NCBI RefSeq assembly: GCF_900105185.1 | Contig: NZ_FNTJ01000001.1 | Span: 2,562,501-2,626,500 of the forward strand | DNA from: Pseudomonas saponiphila | GTDB taxonomy: Bacteria; Pseudomonadota; Gammaproteobacteria; Pseudomonadales; Pseudomonadaceae | Length of the DNA: 64,000 bases | Direction of reading: 5' to 3' | In this document: piece after piece, positions 25,898-35,974 of the stretch | Position numbering within the stretch: the first letter of the stretch is position 1 | How the letters are laid out: every line of letters begins with the position of its first letter | Made by a program: the position numbers and the translations under genes | The notes under the pieces: model-generated | Seen by the model: the letters and a program-made list of their open reading frames with translations, nothing else | Databases searched by the model: none | What the model was told of the DNA's origin: nothing

Positions 25898-26287
25898 ATG
25901 AGCATCACCCGTTACGGCACCGGCAGCACCGCAGGCGGTGGCCAGCCGCGTCCTTTCGCTCGCGCCGTGGAGGCCGATGGCTGGCTGCATGTGTCCGGCC
26001 AGGTGCCGGCGCTGGATGGCGAGATCATTCACGGTGGGATCGTCGAGCAGACGCATCAGACGATGCGCAATCTGCTGGCCATTCTCGAAGAGGCCGGGTA
26101 CGGCCTGGAGGATGTGGTGCGGGTCGGGGTGTGGCTGGAAGACCCGCGGGATTTCTGGAGTTTCAACAAGGTGTTCGGCGAGTACTTCAAGCCCGAGCAC
26201 GCGCCGGCCCGGGCCTGTGTGCAGGCCAGCATGATGGTCGACTGCAAGGTCGAGATCGATTGTGTGGCGTACAAGAAGAAGGCCTGA
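25898..26287 (+). CDS. RidA-family (YjgF) deaminase
   Basis: 129-aa RidA/Rid7-like protein that hydrolyses reactive enamine/imine intermediates released by PLP enzymes. Family marks: DGWLHVSGQVPALDG, the QTMRNLLAILEEAG helix, and a C-terminal conserved Arg/Glu face with ARACVQASMMVDCKVEID. The Arg of PARACVQ matches the substrate-binding arginine of RidA. The start at 25898 has AGGAGA. It is the first gene of a set with an IclR regulator, a PLP-dependent D-amino-acid enzyme and a PfkB kinase, which fits removal of the imine product of the PLP enzyme. Confidence 0.88.
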   Translation: MSITRYGTGSTAGGGQPRPFARAVEADGWLHVSGQVPALDGEIIHGGIVEQTHQTMRNLLAILEEAGYGLEDVVRVGVWLEDPRDFWSFNKVFGEYFKPEHAPARACVQASMMVDCKVEIDCVAYKKKA

Positions 26288-26299
26288 TGGCCACGGCCT

Positions 26300-26382
26300 G
26301 TAGGAGCTGGCTTGCCAGCGAAGGCGCCCGTGAGGGCGGCACAAGGCTTGAGGGCCTCTTCGTCGGCAAGCCGGCTCCTACG
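26300..26382. repeat. REPIN (inverted REP pair)
   Basis: TGTAGGAGCTGGCTTGCCAGCG at 26300 and the inverse CGGCAAGCCGGCTCCTAC ending near 26382, between the RidA and IclR genes. Confidence 0.85.
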
Positions 26383-26406
26383 GGTCGATAGAGGGAGCGC
26401 AGGTAG

Positions 26407-27171
26407 ATGAGCGAAGACAACATCAAGCGCAGGGCCAAGGGCCTGGATCGGGCGTTCGATATTCTCGATTTCCTCAAGGAGATCGGCCAGCCGTTGCGGC
26501 CCAACGATATTGCCAAGGGCATTGGCAGTCCCAAGTCCACGGTCTACGAGCTGGTGGCGTCCTTGCTGGAGCGGCGGGTGCTGGAGCCGGTGGGCAAGGA
26601 CGGCCATGTGTACCTGGGCCGCCAGTTGTATTTTCTCGGGCAGGCGCATTTGCGCCATTTCGATCTGAGCCGCGAAGCCGATCAGGCCTTGCAGGAAATT
26701 GTCAGCCAGACCCGGGAAACCGCGCAGATGTGCCTGCTCAACGGGCGCAAATACACCGTGGCGCTGATGAAGGAGGGCGAGCGAAATTTCCGCATTACCT
26801 CGGACATTGGCGAGAACGCGCCGATCCCCTGGACTGCTTCCGGGCGCTTGCTGTTGGGGCATTTGAGCGATGAGCAGATCGTCGAGTTGATCGATGAGCG
26901 CGACTTCATCCTCCCCGATGGCCAGCGCTTGCCGCTGGCGACCTTCCTCAAGGAAATCCGTCAGGCCACCGAGGAGGGGTTCTTCTCCTTCGACAGTGTC
27001 GCCGACACTTTCACCCATTGTTTTGCCGCGCCGGTGCGCGATGAGCGCGGGGTGTGCATCTGCACCCTGTGCATCGTCGCGCCCAGGGCCGATGCCCAGA
27101 GCAATTACCAGGAATATCGCCGGGTGCTGATCGACAGCGCCAACCGTCTGGCCCGGCGTATCAACGATTGA
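26407..27171 (+). CDS. IclR-family transcriptional regulator
   Basis: 254-aa regulator: N-terminal winged helix-turn-helix (GLDRAFDILDFLKEIGQPLR, NDIAKGIGSPKSTVYELVASL) and C-terminal IclR effector domain (SDIGENAPIPWTASGRLLLGHL, then LCIVAPRADA). It lies inside the RidA-deaminase-kinase gene set, all on the plus strand, so it very probably controls that set through the site at 25711-25750. The inducer is probably a D-amino acid, a 2-keto acid or a sugar acid; this is inference. Confidence 0.9.
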   Translation: MSEDNIKRRAKGLDRAFDILDFLKEIGQPLRPNDIAKGIGSPKSTVYELVASLLERRVLEPVGKDGHVYLGRQLYFLGQAHLRHFDLSREADQALQEIVSQTRETAQMCLLNGRKYTVALMKEGERNFRITSDIGENAPIPWTASGRLLLGHLSDEQIVELIDERDFILPDGQRLPLATFLKEIRQATEEGFFSFDSVADTFTHCFAAPVRDERGVCICTLCIVAPRADAQSNYQEYRRVLIDSANRLARRIND

Positions 27172-27218
27172 TGACTGTGTCGCGGCTGTGCGCAGCCGCC
27201 TTGATAAGGAGTGCCAAG

Positions 27219-28436
27219 ATGTCTTCTGCTTTGAATCTGCCCCTGGTGGAAAAGGGCGCTGCGGCCCACGCTGCGAGCCTGCTCAGCGACGTCAGCCTGC
27301 CCGCCCTGGTGCTGCACCGCGAGGCACTGGAACACAACATCCGCTGGATGCAGAAATTCGTCAGTGACAGCGGTGCCGAGCTGGCGCCCCACGGCAAGAC
27401 CAGCATGATGCCCGCGCTGTTCCAGCGGCAGCTGGAGGCCGGTGCCTGGGGCATCACCCTGGCGACCGCGGTACAGACCCGCGCCGCCTACGCCCATGGC
27501 GCGCGCCGGGTGTTGATGGCCAACCAACTGGTGGGGGCGCCGAACATGGCGTTGATCGCCGAGCTGCTGGCGGACGCCGATTTCGATTTCTATTGCATGG
27601 TCGATCACCCGGACAACGTCGCCGATCTGGGGGCGTTTTTCGCCCAGCGCGGGGTCACCCTCAAGGTGATGATCGAGTACGGCGTGGTCGGTGGGCGCTG
27701 CGGCTGCCGCAGCGAGCAGGAAGTACTGGCCCTGGCCAAGGCGATCCAGGCGCAGCCGGCCCTGGCCCTGTGCGGCATCGAAGGCTACGAAGGGGTGATC
27801 CATGGCGACCAGGCCGTCAGCGGCATTCGTCAGTTTGCCGACTCCCTGGTGCGGCTGGCGGTGGATCTGCACAGCGACGGGCTGTTCGCCATCGAGCGGC
27901 CGATCATCACTGCTTCGGGTTCGGCCTGGTACGACCTGATCGCCGAGTCGTTCGAGACGCACAACGCCAAGGGCCGCTTCCTCAGCGTGCTGCGTCCGGG
28001 CAGCTACATCACCCACGACCACGGCATCTACAAGGAGGCCCAGTGCTGCGTGCTGGATCGACGCAGTGATCTGCACGAGGGCCTGCGCCCGGCCATGGAA
28101 GTCTGGGCCCATGTGCAGTCGCTGCCGGAGCCGGGCTTTGCCGTGGTGGCCCTGGGCAAGCGCGATGTGGCCTACGACGCCGGTTTGCCGGTGCCGCTGC
28201 GGCGTTATCGCGCCGGGGCCGAGGCGGGCTCCGGGGATGATGTGACGGCGTGCAAGGTCACTGCGGTGATGGACCAGCATGCATTTCTCACCGTCGCGCC
28301 GGGCGTGGAACTGCGGATTGGCGACATCATTTCCTTTGGCACCTCGCACCCGTGCCTGACCTTCGACAAGTGGCGCATTGGCCTGCTGGTGGATGAGCAG
28401 CTGCGAGTGATCGAGAACCTGGAAACCTGCTTCTGA
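27219..28436 (+). CDS. PLP-dependent D-amino-acid deaminase / D-threonine aldolase-like enzyme
   Basis: 405-aa fold-type III (alanine racemase-like) PLP enzyme of the D-serine dehydratase / D-threonine aldolase group. The N-terminal barrel has the Schiff-base Lys60 in LAPHGKTSMMP, with IEYGVVGGRCGCRSEQEV, CGIEGYEGV and TASGSAWYD in the barrel. The C-terminal beta domain shows the His/Cys metal pair of the group (DQHAFLTV and FGTSHPCLTFDKW). Start ATG 27219 with AAGGAG. A zinc-dependent dehydratase acting on a D-hydroxy amino acid would release an enamine handled by the RidA protein encoded upstream. Exact substrate unknown. Confidence 0.85.
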   Translation: MSSALNLPLVEKGAAAHAASLLSDVSLPALVLHREALEHNIRWMQKFVSDSGAELAPHGKTSMMPALFQRQLEAGAWGITLATAVQTRAAYAHGARRVLMANQLVGAPNMALIAELLADADFDFYCMVDHPDNVADLGAFFAQRGVTLKVMIEYGVVGGRCGCRSEQEVLALAKAIQAQPALALCGIEGYEGVIHGDQAVSGIRQFADSLVRLAVDLHSDGLFAIERPIITASGSAWYDLIAESFETHNAKGRFLSVLRPGSYITHDHGIYKEAQCCVLDRRSDLHEGLRPAMEVWAHVQSLPEPGFAVVALGKRDVAYDAGLPVPLRRYRAGAEAGSGDDVTACKVTAVMDQHAFLTVAPGVELRIGDIISFGTSHPCLTFDKWRIGLLVDEQLRVIENLETCF

Positions 28437-28438
28437 CC

Positions 28439-28839
28439 TGTAGGAGCCGGCTTGCCGGCGAAGCGGCTCCTGGATGGGGCGCAGGTCTTGCGGACGCCTT
28501 CGCTGGCAAGCCAGCTCCTACACGGTGAGTGCAATACACGATGTTGTAGGAGCCGGCTTGCCGGCGAAGCGGCCCCTGGATGGGGCGCAGGTCTTGCGGA
28601 CGCCTTCGCTGGCAAGCCAGCTCCTACGCGGTGGGTGTAATACACGATGTTGTAGGAGCCGGCTTGCCGGCGAAGCGGCCCTTGGATGGGGCGCAGGTCT
28701 TGCGGGCGCCTTCGCTGGCAAGCCAGCTCCTACGCGGTGAGTGCAATACACGATGTTGTAGGAGCCGGCTTGCCGGCGAGGCGGCCCTTGGATAGGGCGC
28801 AGGTCTTGCGGACGCCTTCGCTGGCAAGCCAGCTCCTAC
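28439..28839. repeat. Tandem array of four REPINs, 106-bp period
   Basis: TGTAGGAGCCGGCTTGCCGGCG starts at 28439, 28545, 28651 and 28757, exactly 106 bp apart. Each unit ends in the inverse arm (GCTGGCAAGCCAGCTCCTAC) and a spacer with TACACGATGT. The fourth unit lacks the spacer and ends 14 bp before the kinase start codon. Units differ at only a few positions. The array fills the whole gap between the deaminase and kinase genes. Confidence 0.95.
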
Positions 28840-28853
28840 GGGGGGAGATGAGC

Positions 28854-29762
28854 ATGAGTAACAAGAAACGCATTGCCGCCATCGGTGAATGCATGATCGA
28901 GTTGCAACAGCATCACGATGGCAGCCTGCAGCAGGGTTTTGGGGGCGATACCTTGAATGCGGCGGTGTATCTGTGCCGCGAACTGGGGCCGCTGGCCGAG
29001 GTGGATTACGTCACCGCCCTGGGCCTGGACAGTTTCAGCGATGCCATGTGCCAGAGCTGGGCCGAGGAAGGGATCGGCCTGGGTAAGGTCCAGCGCCTGC
29101 CGGGGCGATTGCCGGGCCTGTATTGCATCCAGACCGATGCCCGGGGGGAACGGCGCTTCTTGTACTGGCGCAATGAGGCGGCGGTACGGGACTGTTTCAA
29201 CACCGCGGCGGCGGGGCCGATCCTGGCGGACCTGTGCGATTACGATGTGCTGTATTTCAGCGGCATCACCCTGGCGGTGCTGGGGGAGACGGGGCGCAAA
29301 AAACTGATTGACCTACTGGTGGAAGCGCGCATCCGCCGGGCGCAGATCGTGTTTGACAACAACTATCGGCCCAGGCTTTGGGCCTCGGTGGAGCAGGCGC
29401 GAGCGGCCTATCTGCAGGTGCTGGAGCATGTGGACCTGGCGCTGTTGACCCTGGAGGACGAGCAGGCGCTATTTGGCCATGACTATGCCCATGGCGTGTT
29501 TGCGGCTTACCCGAACATTGCCGAGGTGGTGATCAAGCGCGGGGCGGATTCGTGCCTGGTGCGTTGCGGCGCCGAGCGCTACGAGGTGCCGGCGCTGCCG
29601 GTGCAGCGGGTGGTGGACACCACGGCGGCTGGGGACTCGTTCAGCGCGGCTTACCTGGCCTGTCGTTTGCGCGGCGGCAGCCCGGTGCAGGCCGCAGAGG
29701 CCGGACACCGGTTGGCGAGCCGGGTGATTCAGCATCACGGGGCGTTGATTCCCCGGGATTGA
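28854..29762 (+). CDS. PfkB-family sugar (acid) kinase, KdgK-like
   Basis: 302-aa ribokinase-family kinase: IAAIGECMIEL at the N-terminus, substrate region QQGFGGDTLNAAVYL, and the C-terminal PfkB signature VDTTAAGDSFSAAYL with catalytic Asp. The pattern resembles 2-keto-3-deoxygluconate kinases. The start was chosen as ATG 28854 because GGGGGAG at 28840-28846 fits it; ATG 28848 is too close. The ribosome site lies directly after the last REP arm of the upstream array. Same strand as the RidA-IclR-deaminase genes, so probably the same regulon; the real substrate may be a sugar acid or a hydroxy-keto acid. Confidence 0.85.
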   Translation: MSNKKRIAAIGECMIELQQHHDGSLQQGFGGDTLNAAVYLCRELGPLAEVDYVTALGLDSFSDAMCQSWAEEGIGLGKVQRLPGRLPGLYCIQTDARGERRFLYWRNEAAVRDCFNTAAAGPILADLCDYDVLYFSGITLAVLGETGRKKLIDLLVEARIRRAQIVFDNNYRPRLWASVEQARAAYLQVLEHVDLALLTLEDEQALFGHDYAHGVFAAYPNIAEVVIKRGADSCLVRCGAERYEVPALPVQRVVDTTAAGDSFSAAYLACRLRGGSPVQAAEAGHRLASRVIQHHGALIPRD

Positions 29763-29771
29763 ACACACGAC

Positions 29772-29857
29772 CTGTAGGAGCCGGCTTGCCGGCGAACAAG
29801 CTTTTGCAGGTGGCGCCATGCGTGCGGGCGCTTTCGCTGGCAAGCCAGCTCCTACGG
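29772..29857. repeat. REPIN
   Basis: TGTAGGAGCCGGCTTGCCGGCG and, after about 40 bp, its inverse GCTGGCAAGCCAGCTCCTAC; lies between two convergent genes. Confidence 0.85.
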
Positions 29858-29882
29858 AGGGGGGCGGGGTGGTTTGGCGCCG

Positions 29883-30158
29883 TCAGTCGCGGAAGAACAC
29901 CTGCACCAGGTGATAGCCGAACTTGCTCTTGATCGGGCCATGCACGGTGCGCAGGGGCTTCTTGAAGATCACCTGGTCGATGGCGCCGACCATCTGCCCC
30001 GGACGCACTTCCCCCAGGTCGCCGCCGCGCTTGCCGGACGGGCAGGTGGAATACTTCTTGGCCAGGACGTCGAAGGCTTCGCCCTTGGCGATGCGCTGCT
30101 TGAGCTGTTCGGCTTCTTCGGCGGTTTTCACCAGGATATGGCGGGCTTGGGCTTTCAT
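29883..30158 (-). CDS. Small parvulin-type peptidyl-prolyl isomerase (PpiC-like)
   Basis: 91-aa single rotamase domain without signal peptide, so cytoplasmic like E. coli PpiC. Marks: ARHILVKTAEEAEQL, AFDVLAKKYSTCPSGKRGGDLG, and C-terminal KFGYHLVQVFFR. A second copy with the same layout lies at 44976-45257. It speeds cis-trans isomerisation of prolyl bonds; the target is unknown. Convergent with the kinase gene across a REPIN. Confidence 0.92.
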   Translation of the reverse strand: MKAQARHILVKTAEEAEQLKQRIAKGEAFDVLAKKYSTCPSGKRGGDLGEVRPGQMVGAIDQVIFKKPLRTVHGPIKSKFGYHLVQVFFRD

Positions 30159-30209
30159 GGGCGGGTGACCTGGTAGCGGGAAATCGGCGGCCGCGGATTA
30201 TGCCTGAAT

Positions 30210-32750
30210 TCAGGCCTCGCAGCCGATCATCTGACGAATCTTCTGCGCCAGTTCTTCAATCGAAAACGGCTTGGCCAGCAGGTCCATCCCCGGCTCCAGG
30301 AAGCCCTGGCGCTCGGCGGCCATTTCCGCGTAGCCGGTCATGAACAGCACCTTGAGCCCCGGGCGCTGCTGGCGGGCGATCTCCGCCAACTGCCGGCCGT
30401 TCATGCCCGGCAGGCCGACGTCGGTTACCAGCAGATCAACGCGTGTCGGCGACTCCAGCAAGGGCAGGGCGCTGCGCGCATCTTGCGCCTCGAAGGCGCG
30501 GTAGCCCAGCTCGTTGAGCACATTGAGCACCAGCATGCGCACCGCCGGGTCGTCTTCCACCACCACCACGCTTTCCCCGGCCAGGGCCTGGGGCGCTGGC
30601 TGGCTGCCGGCCGGTTCTGCCGTTGCCGGGGGCGCGCTGTGCAGGCGCGGCAGGTACAGGCGCACGCAGGTGCCCTGGTCCGGTTCGCTGCTGATGGTCA
30701 CGTGTCCGCCGGACTGCTGGGCGAAGCCATAGATCATCGACAGGCCGAGCCCGGTGCCCTGGCCGATGGGCTTGGTGGTGAAGAACGGGTCGAAGGCCTT
30801 GGCCAGGATCCGCGGGCTCATGCCGGCGCCGTTGTCGCTGACCCCCAGCATCACGTAGTCGCCGGCCTTGACCGGTTCCAGGGTGCGGATGTCGCTGCCA
30901 TCGAGGTAGCTGTTGGCCGTCTCGATCAGCAGCAAGCCGCCGTGGGGCATGGCGTCGCGGGCGTTGATCACCAGGTTGAGCAGGGCATTCTCCAACTGGC
31001 TGGCGTCGGTATTGACCGGCCATACATCGTCCGCCAGTTGCATCTGCAGTTGGATGTGCTCGCCCTTGGTGTGGTTGAACAGCTCGTGCAGCGAACGCAC
31101 CAACTGGTTGGGGTCCAGGGGCCGGCGGTCCAGGGACTGGCGACGGGAAAAGGCCAGCAGGCGGTGGGTCAGGGAGGCGGCGCGCTTGGCCGAGGACATG
31201 GCAGCTTCGGTAAAGCGGCCGATCTCCTCGCCGCGCCCGTTATCGATGTAGCGCTGCATCAGGTCCAGGCTGCCGATGATGCCGGTGAGCATGTTGTTGA
31301 AGTCGTGGGCGATGCCGCCGGTGAGCTGGCCCACGGCTTCCATCTTCTGCGCATGGCGCAGGGCGTCTTCGGCACGCTCGCGCTCGAACATCTCGTTCTG
31401 CAGGCGCTGGTTGGCGGTGGCCAGCGCCTCGGTACGCTGGTTGACCCGTTCTTCCAGGGTTTCGTTGAGGTTGCGCAGGGCTTCTTCGGTCTGTCGGCGC
31501 TCGGTTTCATCGATGACGAAGATGTAGAAGCCGTTGATCGCGCCGTCGGCGCTGTGGCGTGGCAGGTACTTCATCAGGGCATGGCGCGGACGGCCGTCGC
31601 GGTGCGGCGAATTGGCCTCGAAGCTGCACGGTTTGCCGGCCAGGGCCGCCTTGATGTTCTCGGCTCGGGTGGCGTAGATCTCGTCTCCCACCACTTCGCG
31701 GATGGTCTTGCCGTACAGCTCCTGGGGAGTCAGGCCGTACCAGTCCAGGTAGGCGCTGTTGTTCAGGCGGAAACGTTCTTCGTGGTCGACATAGCCGATC
31801 AGCACCGGCATGGCGTTGATGATCAGTTGCAGCTCGGTCTGGCTCTGGCGCAGGGCCTGCTCCATCTGCTTGCGTTCGGTCAGGTCCAGGGCGGCGCCGA
31901 GAAAGCGCGTGGGCCGGCCATGGTGATCCTTGTAGCAGCGGCCCCTGGCGAACACCCAGCGCACCTGGCCGTCGGCCAGTTGCAGGCGGTATTCCTCGGC
32001 GTATTCGCTGCCCTGGGTGATGCAGTGCTTGATGCTGCGGGCCACCGTGGCGCGGTCTTCTGGGTGCACGCCCTTGAGGTATTCACTGATCGGCAGTTGC
32101 CGCGATTGCTGCGGATCGACGCTGTGCAGCTGGGCAAAGTGGGCGTCGGCGATGAAGCGGTCTTCGCCAATGTCCCAGTCCCAGGTGCCCACCGCGTCGG
32201 TGGCCGCCAGGGCCAGTTGCAGGCGCTCCTCGGTTTCGTGCTGGGCCCGCAGGCTGGCCTCGGAGCGCTGTTGCAGTTCCAGGGCGATGCGCCGGCGTTC
32301 GTTGGTTTCGATGGCGGTCACCAGGATCCCGGCAACGTCGCCGCGCTCGTTGCGGATCGGGCTGTAGGTCAGGTCCAGCCACAGGTCGTATTGGGTGCCG
32401 TTGCTGCGCTGCAGGCTGAAACGCTGCTCGCTGAAGCTGCGCACCTGGCCGTTGAGCACCGCGCGGTAGACCGGGTCGGTGAAGTCCATCAGCTCCGGCC
32501 AGATCAGGTGCGCCGGCTTGCCGAAGGCGTTGGGGTGCTTGTTGCCGGCCAGCAAGGCGAAGCCGTCGTTGTAGATCTGGGTCAGCTCGCCGCCCCACAG
32601 CAGCAGCATCGGCATCGGCGAATGGATCACGATGTCCACCGCGGTACGCAGGCTCTGGGGCCATTGACCGGAGTGACCGAGGGCCGTGGCCGACCAGTCC
32701 AGGCGGGCAATCAGGGTGGCGGCTTCGTTGCCGGAGTGGGGGGCGTTCAT
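30210..32750 (-). CDS. Hybrid sensor histidine kinase with PAS domains and receiver
   Basis: 846-aa cytoplasmic hybrid kinase with no transmembrane segment. Domain order: a PAS-like N-terminus (about 10-150, with PAC-type [17 protein letters not shown]), a second PAS (about 170-295), a third PAS (about 305-420, [20 protein letters not shown]), a coiled coil, HisKA with [15 protein letters not shown] (phospho-His near 488), HATPase with [21 protein letters not shown] and [11 protein letters not shown], and a C-terminal receiver with [14 protein letters not shown] (phospho-Asp). The kinase core is of the FixL-type HDFNN group. No cognate response regulator gene is adjacent, so it is an orphan. 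The signal (redox, light or ligand) cannot be read from the sequence. Confidence 0.9.
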   Translation of the reverse strand: MNAPHSGNEAATLIARLDWSATALGHSGQWPQSLRTAVDIVIHSPMPMLLLWGGELTQIYNDGFALLAGNKHPNAFGKPAHLIWPELMDFTDPVYRAVLNGQVRSFSEQRFSLQRSNGTQYDLWLDLTYSPIRNERGDVAGILVTAIETNERRRIALELQQRSEASLRAQHETEERLQLALAATDAVGTWDWDIGEDRFIADAHFAQLHSVDPQQSRQLPISEYLKGVHPEDRATVARSIKHCITQGSEYAEEYRLQLADGQVRWVFARGRCYKDHHGRPTRFLGAALDLTERKQMEQALRQSQTELQLIINAMPVLIGYVDHEERFRLNNSAYLDWYGLTPQELYGKTIREVVGDEIYATRAENIKAALAGKPCSFEANSPHRDGRPRHALMKYLPRHSADGAINGFYIFVIDETERRQTEEALRNLNETLEERVNQRTEALATANQRLQNEMFERERAEDALRHAQKMEAVGQLTGGIAHDFNNMLTGIIGSLDLMQRYIDNGRGEEIGRFTEAAMSSAKRAASLTHRLLAFSRRQSLDRRPLDPNQLVRSLHELFNHTKGEHIQLQMQLADDVWPVNTDASQLENALLNLVINARDAMPHGGLLLIETANSYLDGSDIRTLEPVKAGDYVMLGVSDNGAGMSPRILAKAFDPFFTTKPIGQGTGLGLSMIYGFAQQSGGHVTISSEPDQGTCVRLYLPRLHSAPPATAEPAGSQPAPQALAGESVVVVEDDPAVRMLVLNVLNELGYRAFEAQDARSALPLLESPTRVDLLVTDVGLPGMNGRQLAEIARQQRPGLKVLFMTGYAEMAAERQGFLEPGMDLLAKPFSIEELAQKIRQMIGCEA

Positions 32751-33114
32751 GTCGGGTGTGTCCTGGGTGCAGCGGTGTTACGCGGCAAGGTCATGGGGCG
32801 CGTACTGGAAAAGTCCCATGGACATGCCGTGCATATTCAAGCGGGTGGATTGTAGGCGCTTCTGGCGCGGGCATTTTCACCCGCTTTTGCGGCAGATGAC
32901 CAGTCTAGAGGGGCTGAACGGTTATCGAGGGTGCACCTAGCCGCCCCTGGCGGGTGCCATGGACTGGAAGACGCCATCGCTGGCACGCCGGCTCCCGCGG
33001 AGGGAGGAGCGGCGTTGGCTGTGTAGGAGCTGGCTTGCCAGCGAAGAGGCCCTTGGCGGCGACGGCAAGCTGGCGGATGCCTTCGCCGGCAAGCCGGTTC
33101 CTGCAGGAGGTGGG
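32751..33114. other. Intergenic region with one REPIN
   Basis: 364 bp upstream of the hybrid kinase gene; holds its promoter and a REPIN at 33022-33108. Nothing else recognised. Confidence 0.6.
33022..33108. repeat. REPIN
   Basis: TGTAGGAGCTGGCTTGCCAGCG at one end and the inverse CCGGCAAGCCGGTTCCTGC at the other, just after the acetoacetyl-CoA synthetase gene. Confidence 0.8.
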
Positions 33115-35070
<1,956 letters not shown>

Positions 35071-35104
35071 GCAAGGCCTCGTGTTCTTATTGTTTTTTTA
35101 GGGT

Positions 35105-35176
35105 GATGTTCGCTGGCAAGCCAGCTCCTGCAAGGACCGTCACATCCTTGTAGGAGCCAGCTTGCCGGCGAAGGGG
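35105..35176. repeat. REPIN
   Basis: TTCGCTGGCAAGCCAGCTCCTGC and, after a short spacer, TGTAGGAGCCAGCTTGCCGGCGAAG; it separates aacS from bdhA. Confidence 0.8.
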
Positions 35177-35193
35177 TCAATGCCAACGCGTGC

Positions 35194-35967
35194 TTATTGC
35201 GCCAGCCACCCGCCATCGATATTCCACGCCGCGCCGCGCACCTGGGCGCCGGCGTCACTGCACAAAAATAGCACCAGCTCGCCCAGTTGCGACGGGGTGA
35301 CGAACTCCAGGGACGGCTGTTTTTCCGCCAGCAGATCATGCTGGGCCTGTTGCGGGTCGGTGCCCGCCGCGACGCGATCGTCGATCTGCTTCTGCACCAG
35401 CGGGGTCAGCACCCAGCCGGGGCAGATGGCGTTGCAGGTGACGTTGCTGGTGGCGGTTTCCAGGCCCACCACCTTGGTCAGGCCGATGACTCCGTGCTTG
35501 GCCGCGACATAGGCGGCCTTGCCCACGGAACCGACCTGGCCGTGCACCGAGGCGATGTTGACGATCCGCCCCCAGCCCTTGGCGCGCATTCCCGGCAGCC
35601 CCAGGCGGGTGCTGTGAAACACCGACGACAGGTTGATGGCGATGATCGAATCCCAGCGCTCCACGGGGAATTCTTCCACCGCCGCCACGTGCTGGATACC
35701 GGCGTTGTTGACCAGGATATCGACGCCGCCGAACTCCCGTTCGGCGTAGGCGAACAGCTCGGCGATCTGCGCCGGGTCGCTGACGTCCGCCGGGTGATGA
35801 CCGACCTGGCCGCCGAATTGCCCGACCTCGGCGATCGCCTTCGAGGCATCGCCAAAGCCGTTGAGAATCAGCTTGGCCCCGGCCTTGGCCAGCGCCAGGG
35901 CAATGCCCAGGCCAATGCCGCTGGTGGAACCGGTGACCAGGGCGGTCTTGCCAGAAAGAATGCTCAT
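35194..35967 (-). CDS. bdhA: 3-hydroxybutyrate dehydrogenase (SDR family)
   Basis: NAD-dependent oxidation of 3-hydroxybutyrate to acetoacetate. 257 aa short-chain dehydrogenase: cofactor loop VTGSTSGIGLGIALALAKAG, NNAGIQHVAAVEEF, the catalytic Ser (IVNIASVHGQVGS) and Tyr-Lys (KAAYVAAKHGVIGL), and the C-terminal NAICPGWVLTPLVQKQIDDR typical of this enzyme. It starts 7 bp after the GntP permease stop, so the two are one transcript. The operon is predicted to be driven by the sigma-54 promoter at 37423-37438. Confidence 0.94.
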   Translation of the reverse strand: MSILSGKTALVTGSTSGIGLGIALALAKAGAKLILNGFGDASKAIAEVGQFGGQVGHHPADVSDPAQIAELFAYAEREFGGVDILVNNAGIQHVAAVEEFPVERWDSIIAINLSSVFHSTRLGLPGMRAKGWGRIVNIASVHGQVGSVGKAAYVAAKHGVIGLTKVVGLETATSNVTCNAICPGWVLTPLVQKQIDDRVAAGTDPQQAQHDLLAEKQPSLEFVTPSQLGELVLFLCSDAGAQVRGAAWNIDGGWLAQ

Positions 35968-35974
35968 GAATACC

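Noticed and set aside
28439..28839. CRISPR array
   Set aside because: The 106-bp units are REPINs with palindromic arms; spacers are also conserved between units, no short unique spacers and no cas gene.
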